From: Saccharum officinarum
Lineage: Eukaryota; Streptophyta; Magnoliopsida; Poales; Poaceae
Direction: 5' to 3'
DNA: 64,000 nucleotides
NCBI GenBank assembly: GCA_020631735.1
Contig: CM036160.1
Location: 4,138,407 to 4,202,406 of the forward strand
How positions within the stretch are numbered: position 1 is the stretch's first letter; every line of letters starts with the position of its first letter. Below the pieces are notes generated by a model. It searched no databases. It saw only the letters and a list, made by a program, of their open reading frames with translations, and was not told the origin of the DNA. The translations under genes were made by a program, and so were the position numbers. This document shows, one piece after another, positions 35,700-46,058 of the stretch.

Positions 35700-36700
35700 A
35701 TGGAAAGTTTCCTTTCTGCAGTCCTGAGTGAGCTGATATCTCGATCCATAAATTTCATCATCAACAAGTGGTCAAAGTCACTGACACTGAACATGGAGGA
35801 AAGCCTACAAAGGGCTCTTGTTCGAGCACAGGTCATCATTGAGGAGGCCATGGGACGGCACATCACAAATCAAGCCATGCTTCGGCAGCTGGGCATGCTG
35901 AGGGACGCCATGCACCGAGGCTGTTACGCACTTGATGCGTTCAGGTACCAGCCTCACTATGGAGAAGATGGCAACGATCCAGCTGCTAGGCGCTTTATGC
36001 CCCTATCCAAGGTACCCTCTGCAAAGGATCCCTATTTCTTCAGTCGAAATGTACAGTTTCAGGAACAACTATGAGAGGCACTTGACGGACTGAGCTCGAT
36101 GATTGTTGATCTGAATGAGTTGGTCATGTTCTTGATGAGCTACCCTCGCCTGTATCGCCAGCCTTACAGCATGCATATTCTTTTGGGTAATTGCATGTTT
36201 GGTCACCAGATGGAAGCAGAACTTGTCATTAATTTCCTTTTGCACACAAATCCTCATAGTAACGAAGAATTGGACGTCCTGCCAGTTGTTGGTCCACTCA
36301 GAGTCGGTAAGAGTACCCTAATCGCTCATGTTTGCAAAGATGAAAGAGTCTGTAATTATTTCTCAGAAATCATGTGGCTACACGGCCGTGATTTTACGGA
36401 TGATGAGCTAACTTTCAAACAGGGATGCACAGTGAAACATCAAAACTGTTTGTCAAACTTGGAGAAGGGCAAGAGATTGCTAGTTGTTATTGAACTATAT
36501 GGCAATATCTGTGAAGATGCATGGAATAGGTTTTTCCTTGCTTCCAAACGGAGCTTTCTTAGTGGTAGTAAAATCATAGTGACAAGCTGTTCAGACAAGA
36601 TTGTAAAGTTTGGAACAACACTAGCTCTAACTCTGAAGTTCCTGTCACCTGAGGCTTATTGGTATTTCTTCAAGACACTTACATTTGGAAGCATTGATCC
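35700..36700 (+). pseudogene. NB-ARC gene copy 4, stop-interrupted and truncated
   Basis: ATG at 35700 starts the same N-terminus as copy 2. A TGA at 36072-36074 stands where copy 2 has a Gln codon; the frame is then open from 36075 and includes the P-loop (Gly-Pro-Leu-Arg-Val-Gly-Lys-Ser-Thr, about 36290-36316), the degenerate kinase-2 strand and the Gly-Ser-Lys-Ile-Ile-Val-Thr stretch. At 36700 it ends abruptly in antisense LTR sequence (fragment D), losing about 160 C-terminal residues. The open frame 36099-36860 runs into the LTR and would give a hybrid C-terminus. It is the most diverged of the four copies. Confidence 0.9.
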
Positions 36701-37810
36701 CGGCCATGAGCGGGCTAGCTGGAGTGCGCACGGGTTCCGCAAAGAGATGACGAACATGGTAGTGCGATGCATGGGGAGAGAGAGGGAGCGAGGGCGCTGG
36801 CGGCGGAGCGCGAGCTCGACGGCCCGGCCATGGCGGCACGTGCGGGAAAAGCTTGATTGAGCCTTACCGTCGGCGAGCAAGGCACACGGTGGCCCGTTCG
36901 GAGTAGAGGAGGAGGTGACAGAGCGTGGAGTGCAAGCAATCGGGCGGAGGCTGCTCACCGGCGTCGGAACACGACGGCGGAGACGGTGGCGAGCGGTGGC
37001 GAGCGGGGTGAGCGCGGCTCCCGTTCGGGTTTCTCAAAGGGAGCAAGAGGGAGAGCAAGTGAGGGGTGGAGGGGAGGCAGAGGCGCGGGCGAGATGCCGT
37101 GGAGTCGAGCGCGCGGGGCCACCGGCGGGCGTGTGGCGTGCGGCGTCGGCGGCGTACGGCCACGCGGCGGCCGTCTCCTGCCGCGGTCACCACGGGCGCG
37201 GGCGCACGCGCGTGGGGGGAGCGAGCGGGACGTGGGAGAGGCCGGGCCGGCTTGCACTGATGGGCCGAAAACGGGGCGGCGGCCCGGTAAGCCAGGGAAA
37301 AGCTTTTCTTTTTCCATTTTTAAATTCCAGAATTTTTAAACAGCCCAAAATTCAAATTTTGGAGGAGAAAAAGACATTTTCGAAAGTTGACCCCAAAACA
37401 AAAGTTGTTCAAAATTTAATTCTCTACAACTTTGATTTAGGGCACACTTTGAAATTCCCAACAGATTTTGAATTTAAGATTCAAAGCCTATTTTTCAAAT
37501 AAAAACCCATTTTTCTAGAATATTTTAAAAGCAAATTTTGAGGAAATTTGAATACCAACCTTGCTCCAAAAATCATGCTAAATAATTCTAGATGATTTAA
37601 AATTAAAGCCAAACATGTTTTACTAACCTAGCAAGCATAATTAGGGCAAAAGTAAAACTAACAAGCATATGCAACATGCATGTTTCAAAATAATGTTTCA
37701 CATGTTTCAATTCAACTTTACACTTACATTGCATGTGATTATGAATGCATTTGATGCTAATGCTCATGATTTGAGATGCTAATGCGATGCTTAACACCTA
37801 GGGTGTTACA
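36701..37810 (-). mobile_element. antisense fragment of a Tekay-type LTR (fragment D)
   Basis: Read on the minus strand it begins TGTAACACCCTAGGTGTTAA at 37810, very close to the start of the Tekay LTR at 42548. It then runs through an AT-rich part and a GC-rich block and breaks off at about 36701 in NB-ARC copy 4, so only about the first 1.1 kb of a 3.9-kb LTR remains. Confidence 0.8.
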
Positions 37811-40430
37811 CGCCTTCAGCGGGTGGCGGGGGAGAAGGATGGCACCTGACCCGCCCTCTCTCGGGCGATGGCGATGGCGCCGCCACCACCACCACCCAGC
37901 CCAGCCATCCTACGCTGCCTCACCTCCCTCCAATCACAGATCCTAGCTCCCTATCGCCTGATCTATCGATCCATGGGGATCTTGAAGGGTTTCTGTCCTT
38001 CTCCTTAGAGATCCCGTCCTCGGACGCAGCAGGGCCGTTGCCAGCCGCCCCCTCACCCCGCCGCTGCCGGCCGCCACTCCGATGTCGATGAGCCCCTCCC
38101 CCACCGCCTTACCCTCCCTTGCAGCCTCTACGCTCGTGGATTTGCCTTCTGCCGCTCGGGCTGCATCCCTTGGTGCTGCCCTGCCACCCGTCGCCGCCGC
38201 CGCTGTCGGTCTCCGGCCTGGAGCCAATAGCCCCTGCCCCCTCCGCGTCCACGGTTCTTACCTATCCTGCCTCCTCTGGAAGCGTAGCCACTAGCCCCAC
38301 TGTCGTCAAGCAGCTCCGCTCTCCGCACCTCGACCACTCCCCTACCAGCCCACAGACCGCCATCCCGGCACCGGCGGCCATGCAGCCTCCCCATGCCTCC
38401 TCCAATGGTATGGGTTCAGCCACCTTGTCCCTAGAGGCGTCTCCCTTCTTCCCTGGCGGTACCCCTGGGCGTCCCAAGACTGTGCGGTGGTCGGATAACT
38501 CCGATATCTTTGACTTCGACAGCGAGGCCGGGTCTGCACGGCCCCGTGGCCCTCCTACCTCGACGCCGTCTGCCGGGACTCTTTGGCACTTGTTGATGTT
38601 CTGGCTGAAGGGAGTATTCAGCCGCCATCTTGTGCTGTCGATCAGCAGCTGGCAGAGCCCATGCAGATGTGAGGGGCACGACGACCATCAAGGCGCATGA
38701 GGGGAAGACGCTCGAGAAGGCCATGGCCCTAGGGAGTGGCTTCTTTGGTTGTGGTTCCGCTACCCCCTGGCGTGCGCTCCTTCATGGTGTAGGGGGCGCC
38801 CCCTTCTAGCGCTAGTGGCAAGGGTCGGCACCGCCGTAGGAAGCACCGGGGCCGCCCTGTGCTCGTCCATGGCCTACCCCTATGCGACCATGAGCACCAG
38901 GGTGCGCAGGACGCCATTTTTGATCGTCTGCGGGTGCTGGTGTTCTAGCGTCTCGGCCCGCGGCACCGTATCTCGGCCCCCGACGTCGATGGCTGGAGGG
39001 AGATTTTGCCACGCAGAGTGGATGCGCAGGCACGCCTGGCTGGCACAAGGCCTCAGGCTCCTCCAGTTCCACCGAAATTGGTTGGGTGCTGCTTCAACTG
39101 CTTGGGTTCCGACCATGTTGCCTCCGCTTGCCGCAATTGGTCCAGGTGCCTCCGGTGTGGGGAGGAGGGTCACCATGCACGTCAATGCTGGCGTAAACGA
39201 GGTGTGGTCCGTGGACAACCTCGACGTCGGTCTGATGGTACCTCCTGCACTCCCTCCTTAGGCGTTGTAGTGGATGTTGTTGATGGTGTCGTGTGGGACA
39301 CCTCGGTCCGTGGTCATCCCCACAGAAGTCGGCGGCGGCAATGGAACCAAAATTCAGACCGGTGCAGGAGCTCGGCCATTACTGCCGTCGCGTCTCCTGC
39401 TTGCCCCAAGTTCAACCCTTTGATGTTGTCGCTGCGCCTGGACATAGGGCATGCTGGTCGGGATGTGGCGGATGATCCGATGATGGTGGAGCTCGTCGCC
39501 TCGCTCTCTGTTATTCAGACAGCCAGAGCACCACCTCCCGTGCTTGCTGCTCCAGCGGAGGGCGAGGCCCCCCGAACTGCCATTTATGCCTATGTGCCTG
39601 GATGCTGGGCATGCTAGTCATGATGTGGTGGAGGATCCGATGGTGGTGGAGGTCGTTGCCTCGCTCCGTGTCATCCAGCCTGCTGAAGCACCGACAATGG
39701 GGCCACCGTCTCCTGTGCTTGCTGCTCCCGCTGTGCACGATGCCCTGCCATCTTCACCTGTGCATAGCTGTGGGTCACCGCACACGGATGGGCCTGTGTC
39801 GTATCCCTCATGGGATAATGCCATGGTGTCCTTCATCGAAGCCTTCAAGCTACCGCTCAAGCAGCCGGTTATTGTGTCACCGCCTAGGCTGCGCATCACC
39901 AAGGACCCCAAAGCTGTTGATGATGGCGATTTCGTCCCCAAGCACAGCGCCCGTTTAGCTGCTAAGATCACGTTCAGAGCATCGAAGTGGGATGCTCAGG
40001 CAAGAAAGGTGCTCAAGAAAAAGCTCGGGCTTGAGGTCGAGACGGAGAAGCCTGATGAGGCATCATTTGAGGAGTTTCAGCAGATTGTCGTCACGACGCC
40101 GCTCCATGTAAGGCGGGAAGCCATGGAGGCTCTCTTTCCGGGGAGAGGCCGTCGTCGTGGTACGGTGATGGACGGTGAATAGGCCAAGCGATTCTAGCAC
40201 TTTGCCTTGTTGTACTCACGGTCACAAATTATAGTGCCGTATAATCCTTAGAATGTGTTGTAATTGCTAGACTCTTGCTCTAGCTTGTCAATATTCTTGG
40301 TTGCTCCCGTACGCTAGTGTCTTGCCAGCAGATGTGGAACGGCCAGAACTCGTCGAGGTCGTGTAACTTTTAAACTTTCCTGTCCTCTAAATGAAAAACA
40401 GGTTACGACCTGATCGCGAAAAAACCAATT
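37811..40430 (+). mobile_element. LINE-like retroelement with ORF1 only
   Basis: A GC-rich 5' region, an ORF1-like coding region with zinc knuckles, a 250-bp 3' region and a terminal A-run (about 40425-40430). No endonuclease or reverse transcriptase frame lies between the ORF1 stop (40182) and the A-run. The left end is uncertain; no target duplication was found. Confidence 0.65.
38082..40182 (+). pseudogene. LINE ORF1-like protein with CCHC knuckles, frameshifted
   Basis: Pieces of one protein read in changing frames. An N-terminal Pro/Ser/Ala-rich part has a Gly-Arg-Pro-Lys-Thr-Val-Arg-Trp motif (about 38467-38490) as in grass LINE ORF1. Two CCHC knuckles follow at about 39090-39190 (Cys-Phe-Asn-Cys, then Cys-Leu-Arg-Cys-Gly-Glu-Glu-Gly-His-His). 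The C-terminal part 39544-40182 has Arg-Leu-Ala-Ala-Lys and ends with Glu-Ala-Leu-Phe-Pro-Gly. A stretch coding for about 45 residues is repeated (39430-39560 and 39590-39735). ORF1 proteins bind element RNA; this copy is broken. Confidence 0.7.
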
Positions 40431-40614
40431 CCTTTGCCGCCGCCTCTTATCTTCTACTTCTACCGGCGATCAAAATCGCAGCAAAGATTTGGCCCTCCCT
40501 CTCGCCTTCATCTCCTCAAGCATGGTATGGGGCTTTCTCATCATCATTGAATTGATTCCTACTACTTACTACATTTTATTCTAGTTTAATCTGTCTCGAT
40601 TTATTTTGCTTGCC

Positions 40615-40730
40615 GAGCATGTTTGCCAGATGTCTCTTCTAGGGTTCTAGCTAGGGTTTGCCAGATGTCTCATCTAGCGTTCTAGCTACGGCTTGCTAGA
40701 TGTCCCATCTAGGGTTCCCAGCTAGGCTCC
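40615..40730 (+). repeat. three tandem units of about 41 bp
   Basis: The phrase TTGCCAGATGTCTC...CTAGGGTTCTAGCTAGG recurs three times with a few substitutions. Confidence 0.75.
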
Positions 40731-40956
40731 TAATTAATTCGACTATTGCCCATAATAACATACATATATGAATATTGGCCTCCTGCGGACTCCACTTTTC
40801 CTCCAAGGGAAATTGTCGTTTGCGAGATGTCCACTTCGTTATTATATATGCATGGTTGCATTGGCAATGTAAAGAACATCTTCAAAAAAAGAAAATAATA
40901 AAACCAATAATCTTGTTTTTCCCTTCTTACTATATTAATCCATATAATATTGACCG

Positions 40957-41292
40957 GCCCGTTAACCATCACCTTCACATTGATGTCCTTGATTTCTTCC
41001 AGTTTGTTCTAATGAGTAATGACAATGACTCATGTTTCTGTATGTTGGCTTAGCTTATTTCGTATGCTATTCACGATGCTTGCTGGGGACATCAAATTTA
41101 CCCTGATAGATTGCAGTAACATTTGCCCGTTAACCATCACCTTCACATTGATGTCCTTGATTTCTTCCAGTTTGTTCTAATGAGTAATGACAATGACTCA
41201 TGTTTCTGTATGTTGGCTTAGCTTATTTCCTATGCTATTCACGATGCTTGCTGGGGACATCAAATTTACCCTGATAGATTGCAGTAACATTT
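40957..41292 (+). repeat. 168-bp tandem duplication
   Basis: GCCCGTTAACCATCACC...GATTGCAGTAACATTT occurs at 40957-41124 and again at 41125-41292, almost without difference, so it is recent. Confidence 0.9.
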
Positions 41293-41373
41293 AGGGTTTT
41301 ATCGCCTAGCTTGCTTGCGCCCATTTCTGTTTGTTGCACCTTTTATCGTGTGTGACTATCTTTGTATATGTAC

Positions 41374-41852
41374 AGATTCACACTCAAGGCAATCTCTTGA
41401 TAGGCAGCAACGTCAAGGCAAAGATCCAGGACTAGGAGGGCATTGCCAAACGACCCGCAGCGCTGCATTGGAGCCTGAGCAGGCCGAGTCGTCCATGAAC
41501 AATATTGCTACTGCCAAGCCTAATAAGGTTCAGAAAAAGGAGGAACGGGACCGCGAATGGCATCGTTGCATCCAGTACATCGAGTGTGCCCTGAAGCAGC
41601 ACGAGGATGGTCTCCGCCGTTCCTGACCACAACATTCGCATGGAGTCTGCCCTTCACATGATGCACAGGGTGGGGAGAGGCATGCATATCCTTGTCAGGA
41701 CTTTCGGAAACACTACCTTAGTGGTACAGGTTGAGTTGTCTGACACAATTCAAGACGTGAAAGAGAAGATTCAGGACATGGAGGGAATCCCAACATGGGA
41801 GCAGCGCTATATCTTCAGAACCAGGCAGCTCGAGGACGGTCGAACCCTCGCA
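41374..41852 (+). pseudogene. ubiquitin-like gene remnant, two degenerate units
   Basis: After an acceptor-like GTACAG (41371-41373) a frame reads Gln-Ile, then Ser-Asn-Val-Lys-Ala-Lys-Ile-Gln-Asp, a TAG (41433-41435) in place of Lys33, and Glu-Gly-Ile, the core of ubiquitin with a deletion before it. A second unit starts at ATG 41682 and covers ubiquitin positions 1-57. It keeps Ser-Asp-Thr-Ile, Val-Lys, Lys-Ile-Gln-Asp and Gln-Leu-Glu-Asp-Gly-Arg-Thr-Leu, but Lys6, Lys11, Lys33 and Lys48 are Arg, Thr, Met and Arg. The inverted-repeat element at 41858 removes the last 19 positions including Gly-Gly. It cannot be conjugated; it is probably a decayed ubiquitin or ubiquitin-fusion gene. Confidence 0.75.
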
Positions 41853-41857
41853 AGTAG

Positions 41858-42367
41858 CCCTGGGCATTCGGGTTACCCGAATTTTTCGGGTCGGGTAGCT
41901 CGGGTAATGAAAAACTTACCCGATTTCAGCTTCGAAATACCACTATCCGAAATTTCGGGTACCCGATAATTCGGTTTCGGGTTCGAGTATTCCCGAACTA
42001 CCCGATATTTAGAAAAAACAGCATATGTCGGGGGCTCGGTCGCATTCGGGTAGGGTTCAGATGGGGGCGTAGGGGGATCTGGGGAGTGGGGTCGTGGGGA
42101 TCTGGGGCCGCTGCCGCTCACCCGCTCGGTCTCGGCTGGAGCCTAGAGTTGGCTGCGTTGCTAGGCTATGTGCTTGTGTAAGCTCCTGCGTAGTTGATGG
42201 ACTTCGAAAAGATCGAGTAAAATAGGTAATTCGGGTACCGGGCAGTGGTACCTGAATTACCCAAACTAATTTAGGGTATCTAGAATCACTATCTGAAGTA
42301 GCAACTGGGTAATTCGGGTCCGGGTAGTTCGGGTTCGGGTATTGGATAGCGGGTAATTTGCCCAGGG
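41858..42367. mobile_element. hAT-like non-autonomous element with inverted ends
   Basis: 510 bp with ends CCCTGGGCATTCGGGTTACCCG and CGGGTAATTTGCCCAGGG in inverted orientation and many internal CGGGTA/TACCCG motifs. No clear 8-bp target duplication. It truncates the ubiquitin-like unit. Confidence 0.6.
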
Positions 42368-44861
42368 TGAGCCATGGCGTCCCCACTCCCGAGTCACGGT
42401 AGACGGTTTGCACCACCGGGTGCACCACCGGCGAGCGGCCGCGTTGTCACGGCGCCGCTCTGGTGATGGCGACTACAGACGGTGCCCTGTTAGGCTTCAC
42501 GATCCGGCTGCCGGCTCCTGCTCCTGCTCCATCTCGACGCGCAGCGCTGTAACACCTCTGGGTGTTAAGCATGCATTCACATCCTAAATCATGAGCATTT
42601 GCATTTCATACATGTTCATTATCACATGCAAATTAAGTTGGAATTTATTTAAACTGTGATAAACATGTTTGAGCTCTGAATTAGTAAAAATCCTAGGTAA
42701 AAGTGGTAAAAATTTATTGAGCTATAACTTTAAATAACTTAGAAATAATTAGCATGATTTTTGGAGCAACTTTTGTATTCAAAATCTTCCCAAATTTTGC
42801 TTCTAAAAATATTTCAGAAAATTGAGTTTCATTTAAAATTTTGACTTTAAATCTCTAATTCAAAATCTGTTTAGAATTTTGAAAAGTGTCCTAAATGAAA
42901 GTTGTAGAGAATAAAATTTTGAACAACTTTTATTTTGGGGGCAATTTGTGAAAATGTATTTTTCATCTTCAAAATTTGAATTTGAATCAAATTATAAAAT
43001 CTAGAATTTTATTTAGAAAAAGGAAAATGAAATTCTTACCATAACAGGCCGTCGCCCCACTTCCGGCCTAGCGACCAAAGTCGGCCCACGCTCGCCCGCG
43101 CGTGACCACGGCCCGGCCTACGCCGTGCGGCCTCCTCCTCCTCCCCCTCCCGCGCGCGCGTCTCGCTGGCGACCGCGGCAGGCCGCGTCCGCCGCGTGTC
43201 GGCCGCATGCCGGCGACGCTCAGCGCGTGGCCGCTGTGGCCCCCGCTGCCCGAGCTTACCTCCGCCAGAGCCGCCTCCTTCTTCTCCACTCGCTTATTCC
43301 TTCCCTTCTCGCCTCACAGCAGAGAGCCAGCAGCAGCCGCGGTTCCACATCCGCCACCGTGCGCCATCGCCGGCACTGCCGTTCCGACCACCGCAGCGCA
43401 CCATCGACGCCTCCATCTAGCCCCGAGCTCCGCTCTTCCATAACGCAGCCAGTGCTCGCCTCCGTTGCTCGTGGTAAGCCTCCTCTCCGCGTGAATTGCT
43501 CGCCGGAGTTTTTCCGCTCCGTGGACAGTTCCCTTTCGCCCCACCTTTTTCCCTTCTAGCACGCGCATCTTATTCGTCTTGGCTCACCGGTGTTCGAGCA
43601 CCCTTCCACCGACCGTTCCATGGTCGGAGGTGGCCGGCCGGCGGTCACCCACGCCACCGTTCCACCATGACCGACGGTGATCGGCCCTCCGAGCTCCATT
43701 GGCCACCGCGTGTGTACCGTTGAGTTCGCAAGCATGATGTGGTTCGGGTGGTGCCTTTGGCCTGGCCGAAGACCTCGCCGCCGGCGAGCTGTGGACGCCG
43801 GTGTCCTCCTCTCTCTGTGTGTGACTGACATGCGAGGTCACGGGCCCACCTGTCGGTCTCGTGTTTGTTCTCTGTGTTCAGTTCGTGGGTGCACGTAGCG
43901 CTAAGCGGTCGGATTTTCAAAAGGGTTTAAACAAAATGTTTCCAGAAATTGTTAAAAGCTTTCAAAAATCATAACTCGAGTTTTATAGCTCCAAAAATTG
44001 TGAAATAAATTTTGTAGTGTTTCTCATAAGTAGATCTATGATCTAAAAATATTGTATGTCAAGTTTAAAATACTTTTCTATAGAGTTTTTATTTAATCAA
44101 TGAAACTGCTGTTTCTTGTTAAATATGTAGTAAATCACAGAAAGCTCAGAAAAATATGGTTCCACTTGCTATAATTTTCTTTTGTGATGTACTTTATAGG
44201 AAAAATATATGCCATGCATGTTTTGTAGAAAAATCTTGAGGTGTAGTACAAGTGTTTAATATTGCTAATAATTGTTATTTTTGCTAGAGAGAAAAATATG
44301 AATAAAACATGCATGTAATAAATTTTCTATAGTGATTATTTATTGTGTAGAATGAAGGAAAAATGTTAAATCTATTGTTTGATACTTTTCATAGTATAAA
44401 GTATTTTTATGCTCATTTTTAGGCCCAAGCTTGTTATTTTTGTGTAGACAGTTCTAGTAATCCAAATGCAATGAATTTTTTGTGGTATGCTAGATTTGAT
44501 GATAGAAAGCTATTGTAATTTTCTCAGATTTTTCTGTGCTACTAAAATAGGTGTTGCTGTTCAAACCTAGTTGCAATTAGGGTTTAATTAACCTTGTTAA
44601 TGCATGATTAGTTAATAATGTTTTCTTTAGTGTATCTTTGAAGCATTTAATAAGATTTGTTGACTTAGCACAGTAGTAGTAGAAGAGAATGCAGTAGATG
44701 ACATGTGCTTGTAGTCTGTATTCTCGGATGATGTTGACTACCTTGTAGAAGAAATGTATTCCCACTTTATGAAATAAAGTGAACCTATTTATCTATATTT
44801 CATTCATCATGACCATTTCATGTCATTTCTACAATGCACCTAGGCATAAGCACTTATACGA

Positions 44862-45215
44862 TTGCATCATATAGGATCGCAGGAAGTAACGCCGGTAGCA
44901 GTTCCCGAGGAGCCGGAAGAGCAGCCCGAGGAGCAAGAAGTGCCCGAAGCCGACGAGGAGGTCGGTGAGGATCTTCCAGAGTGCCCAGACCACTGTCCGA
45001 GCTCTTTCGAGAGAGGCAAGCCCCGGAGCATTTCTCTCCCCCGGTTTGCAAATATTTTATTAATGCTTTACTTTAACTGCTGCATTATGTTTAGGAGTTG
45101 TTTGCAACCGTTGCTGCATTATACCTTGTTTACTCTGTTCTACCCTATCCTTGTCACCTTGTCATTCGCAGTCAAGCAATTGCTTAGCTTGCTTAGACCG
45201 GTAGAAGACGGGTGA
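44862..45215 (+). other. open block in the Tekay 5' LTR, acidic, with Gly-Lys-Pro-Arg-Ser-Ile
   Basis: 117-codon frame; its Glu/Pro-rich first half is followed by Glu-Cys-Pro-Asp-His and Gly-Lys-Pro-Arg-Ser-Ile, then a hydrophobic C-terminus. Related blocks stand in LTRs A and B. It begins just after CATCATATAG, an acceptor-like site. No known domain. Confidence 0.5.
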
Positions 45216-45227
45216 TTTCCTATCACC
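45211..45227 (+). other. conserved LTR hairpin, copy in LTR E
   Basis: GGTGAT and ATCACC pair around a 5-nt loop; context GACCGGTAGAAG before and GCGAGCTAT after, as in LTR A. Confidence 0.65.
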
Positions 45228-46003
45228 TGCGAGCTATGGGTGGTTACCTGAATCTGCTTGAGAAAGTATCTCATCATGAAATAACTAAGTGTTGATGTGA
45301 AATTGAGACCGGACGGAAACTTGCAGGATTTCGGACTGTAGTATTTTTCGTCTGTGTCGATTAAGGACCGACCGTTGTTGGACCTCGAGTCATGTTGAAC
45401 GCATGCCTTACATTTAGCTAGCCGAATAATGTACCTTTCGACCGCGAAGCTGGGAGATTATTCGGGCCGAGTGGATTGCCCGCAACGCACTATACCGGAG
45501 CATTAGTGGCAGGATACGGGGGCGCGATGATAAGGCCAAAGAGCAGTCGGGCGGCCCTTAGGTATGTGGTTCCTGGCAAGCTCGCGACTTTACCTGAATG
45601 GTTGACTCGGTGACCAACACCTCACTTTAGCGGGTGAGTGAGGTTTGTGTGAGGAATAAATTACCAGCTGGTTAATAATCGATTCGAATCGCCATCGTTC
45701 ATTGGATAGTGAGCACTTGACTTGAGCTACTTCATCGTAGTAATATTGATGGAACACTTGGACATTTATATGAAATATGACATAATGGAAGTTGTTAGTG
45801 ATCATTGGTTATCATTACCTGTTTAATTACATATTACTCTAGTACAGGTGCAAATGTAGTTGGCAGGTTAATAAAGATATAACTTGATGCAAAGCTTTTG
45901 GAAAGATTCTTCAAATGCTAAAAATGCTTTTTGCAAATGAGTCAGCTTTCCCACCAGAAAGCCTGTCATGATTCCTTGGTGTCTTTTATTTTGGTTCTGT
46001 CGG

Positions 46004-46058
46004 GTAAGTCTAGCTGAGTACTTTCTCGTACTCAGGGCTTTGTTCCCACTTGTTGCAG
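46004..46058 (+). other. conserved 55-nt GTAAGT...TTGCAG block, LTR E
   Basis: GTAAGT, stem GAGTAC/GTACTC, T-rich tract and TTGCAG, then ATGG. Confidence 0.7.

Larger units (their letters stand above)
40431..41373 (+). other. 5' region of the ubiquitin-like remnant
   Basis: Begins like a 5' leader (pyrimidine-rich, then CAAGCATGG/GTATGG at about 40519), followed by T-rich intron-like sequence. It contains the small triplicate at 40615-40730 and the 168-bp duplication at 40957-41292. Confidence 0.4.

Noticed and set aside
37060..37339. GC-rich frames after NB-ARC copy 4 as a gene
   Set aside because: This is the GC-rich block of an antisense LTR fragment.
43102..43559. GC-rich frames in the Tekay LTR as separate host genes
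   Set aside because: They fall in the GC-rich block found in all related LTRs; treated as part of the LTR.
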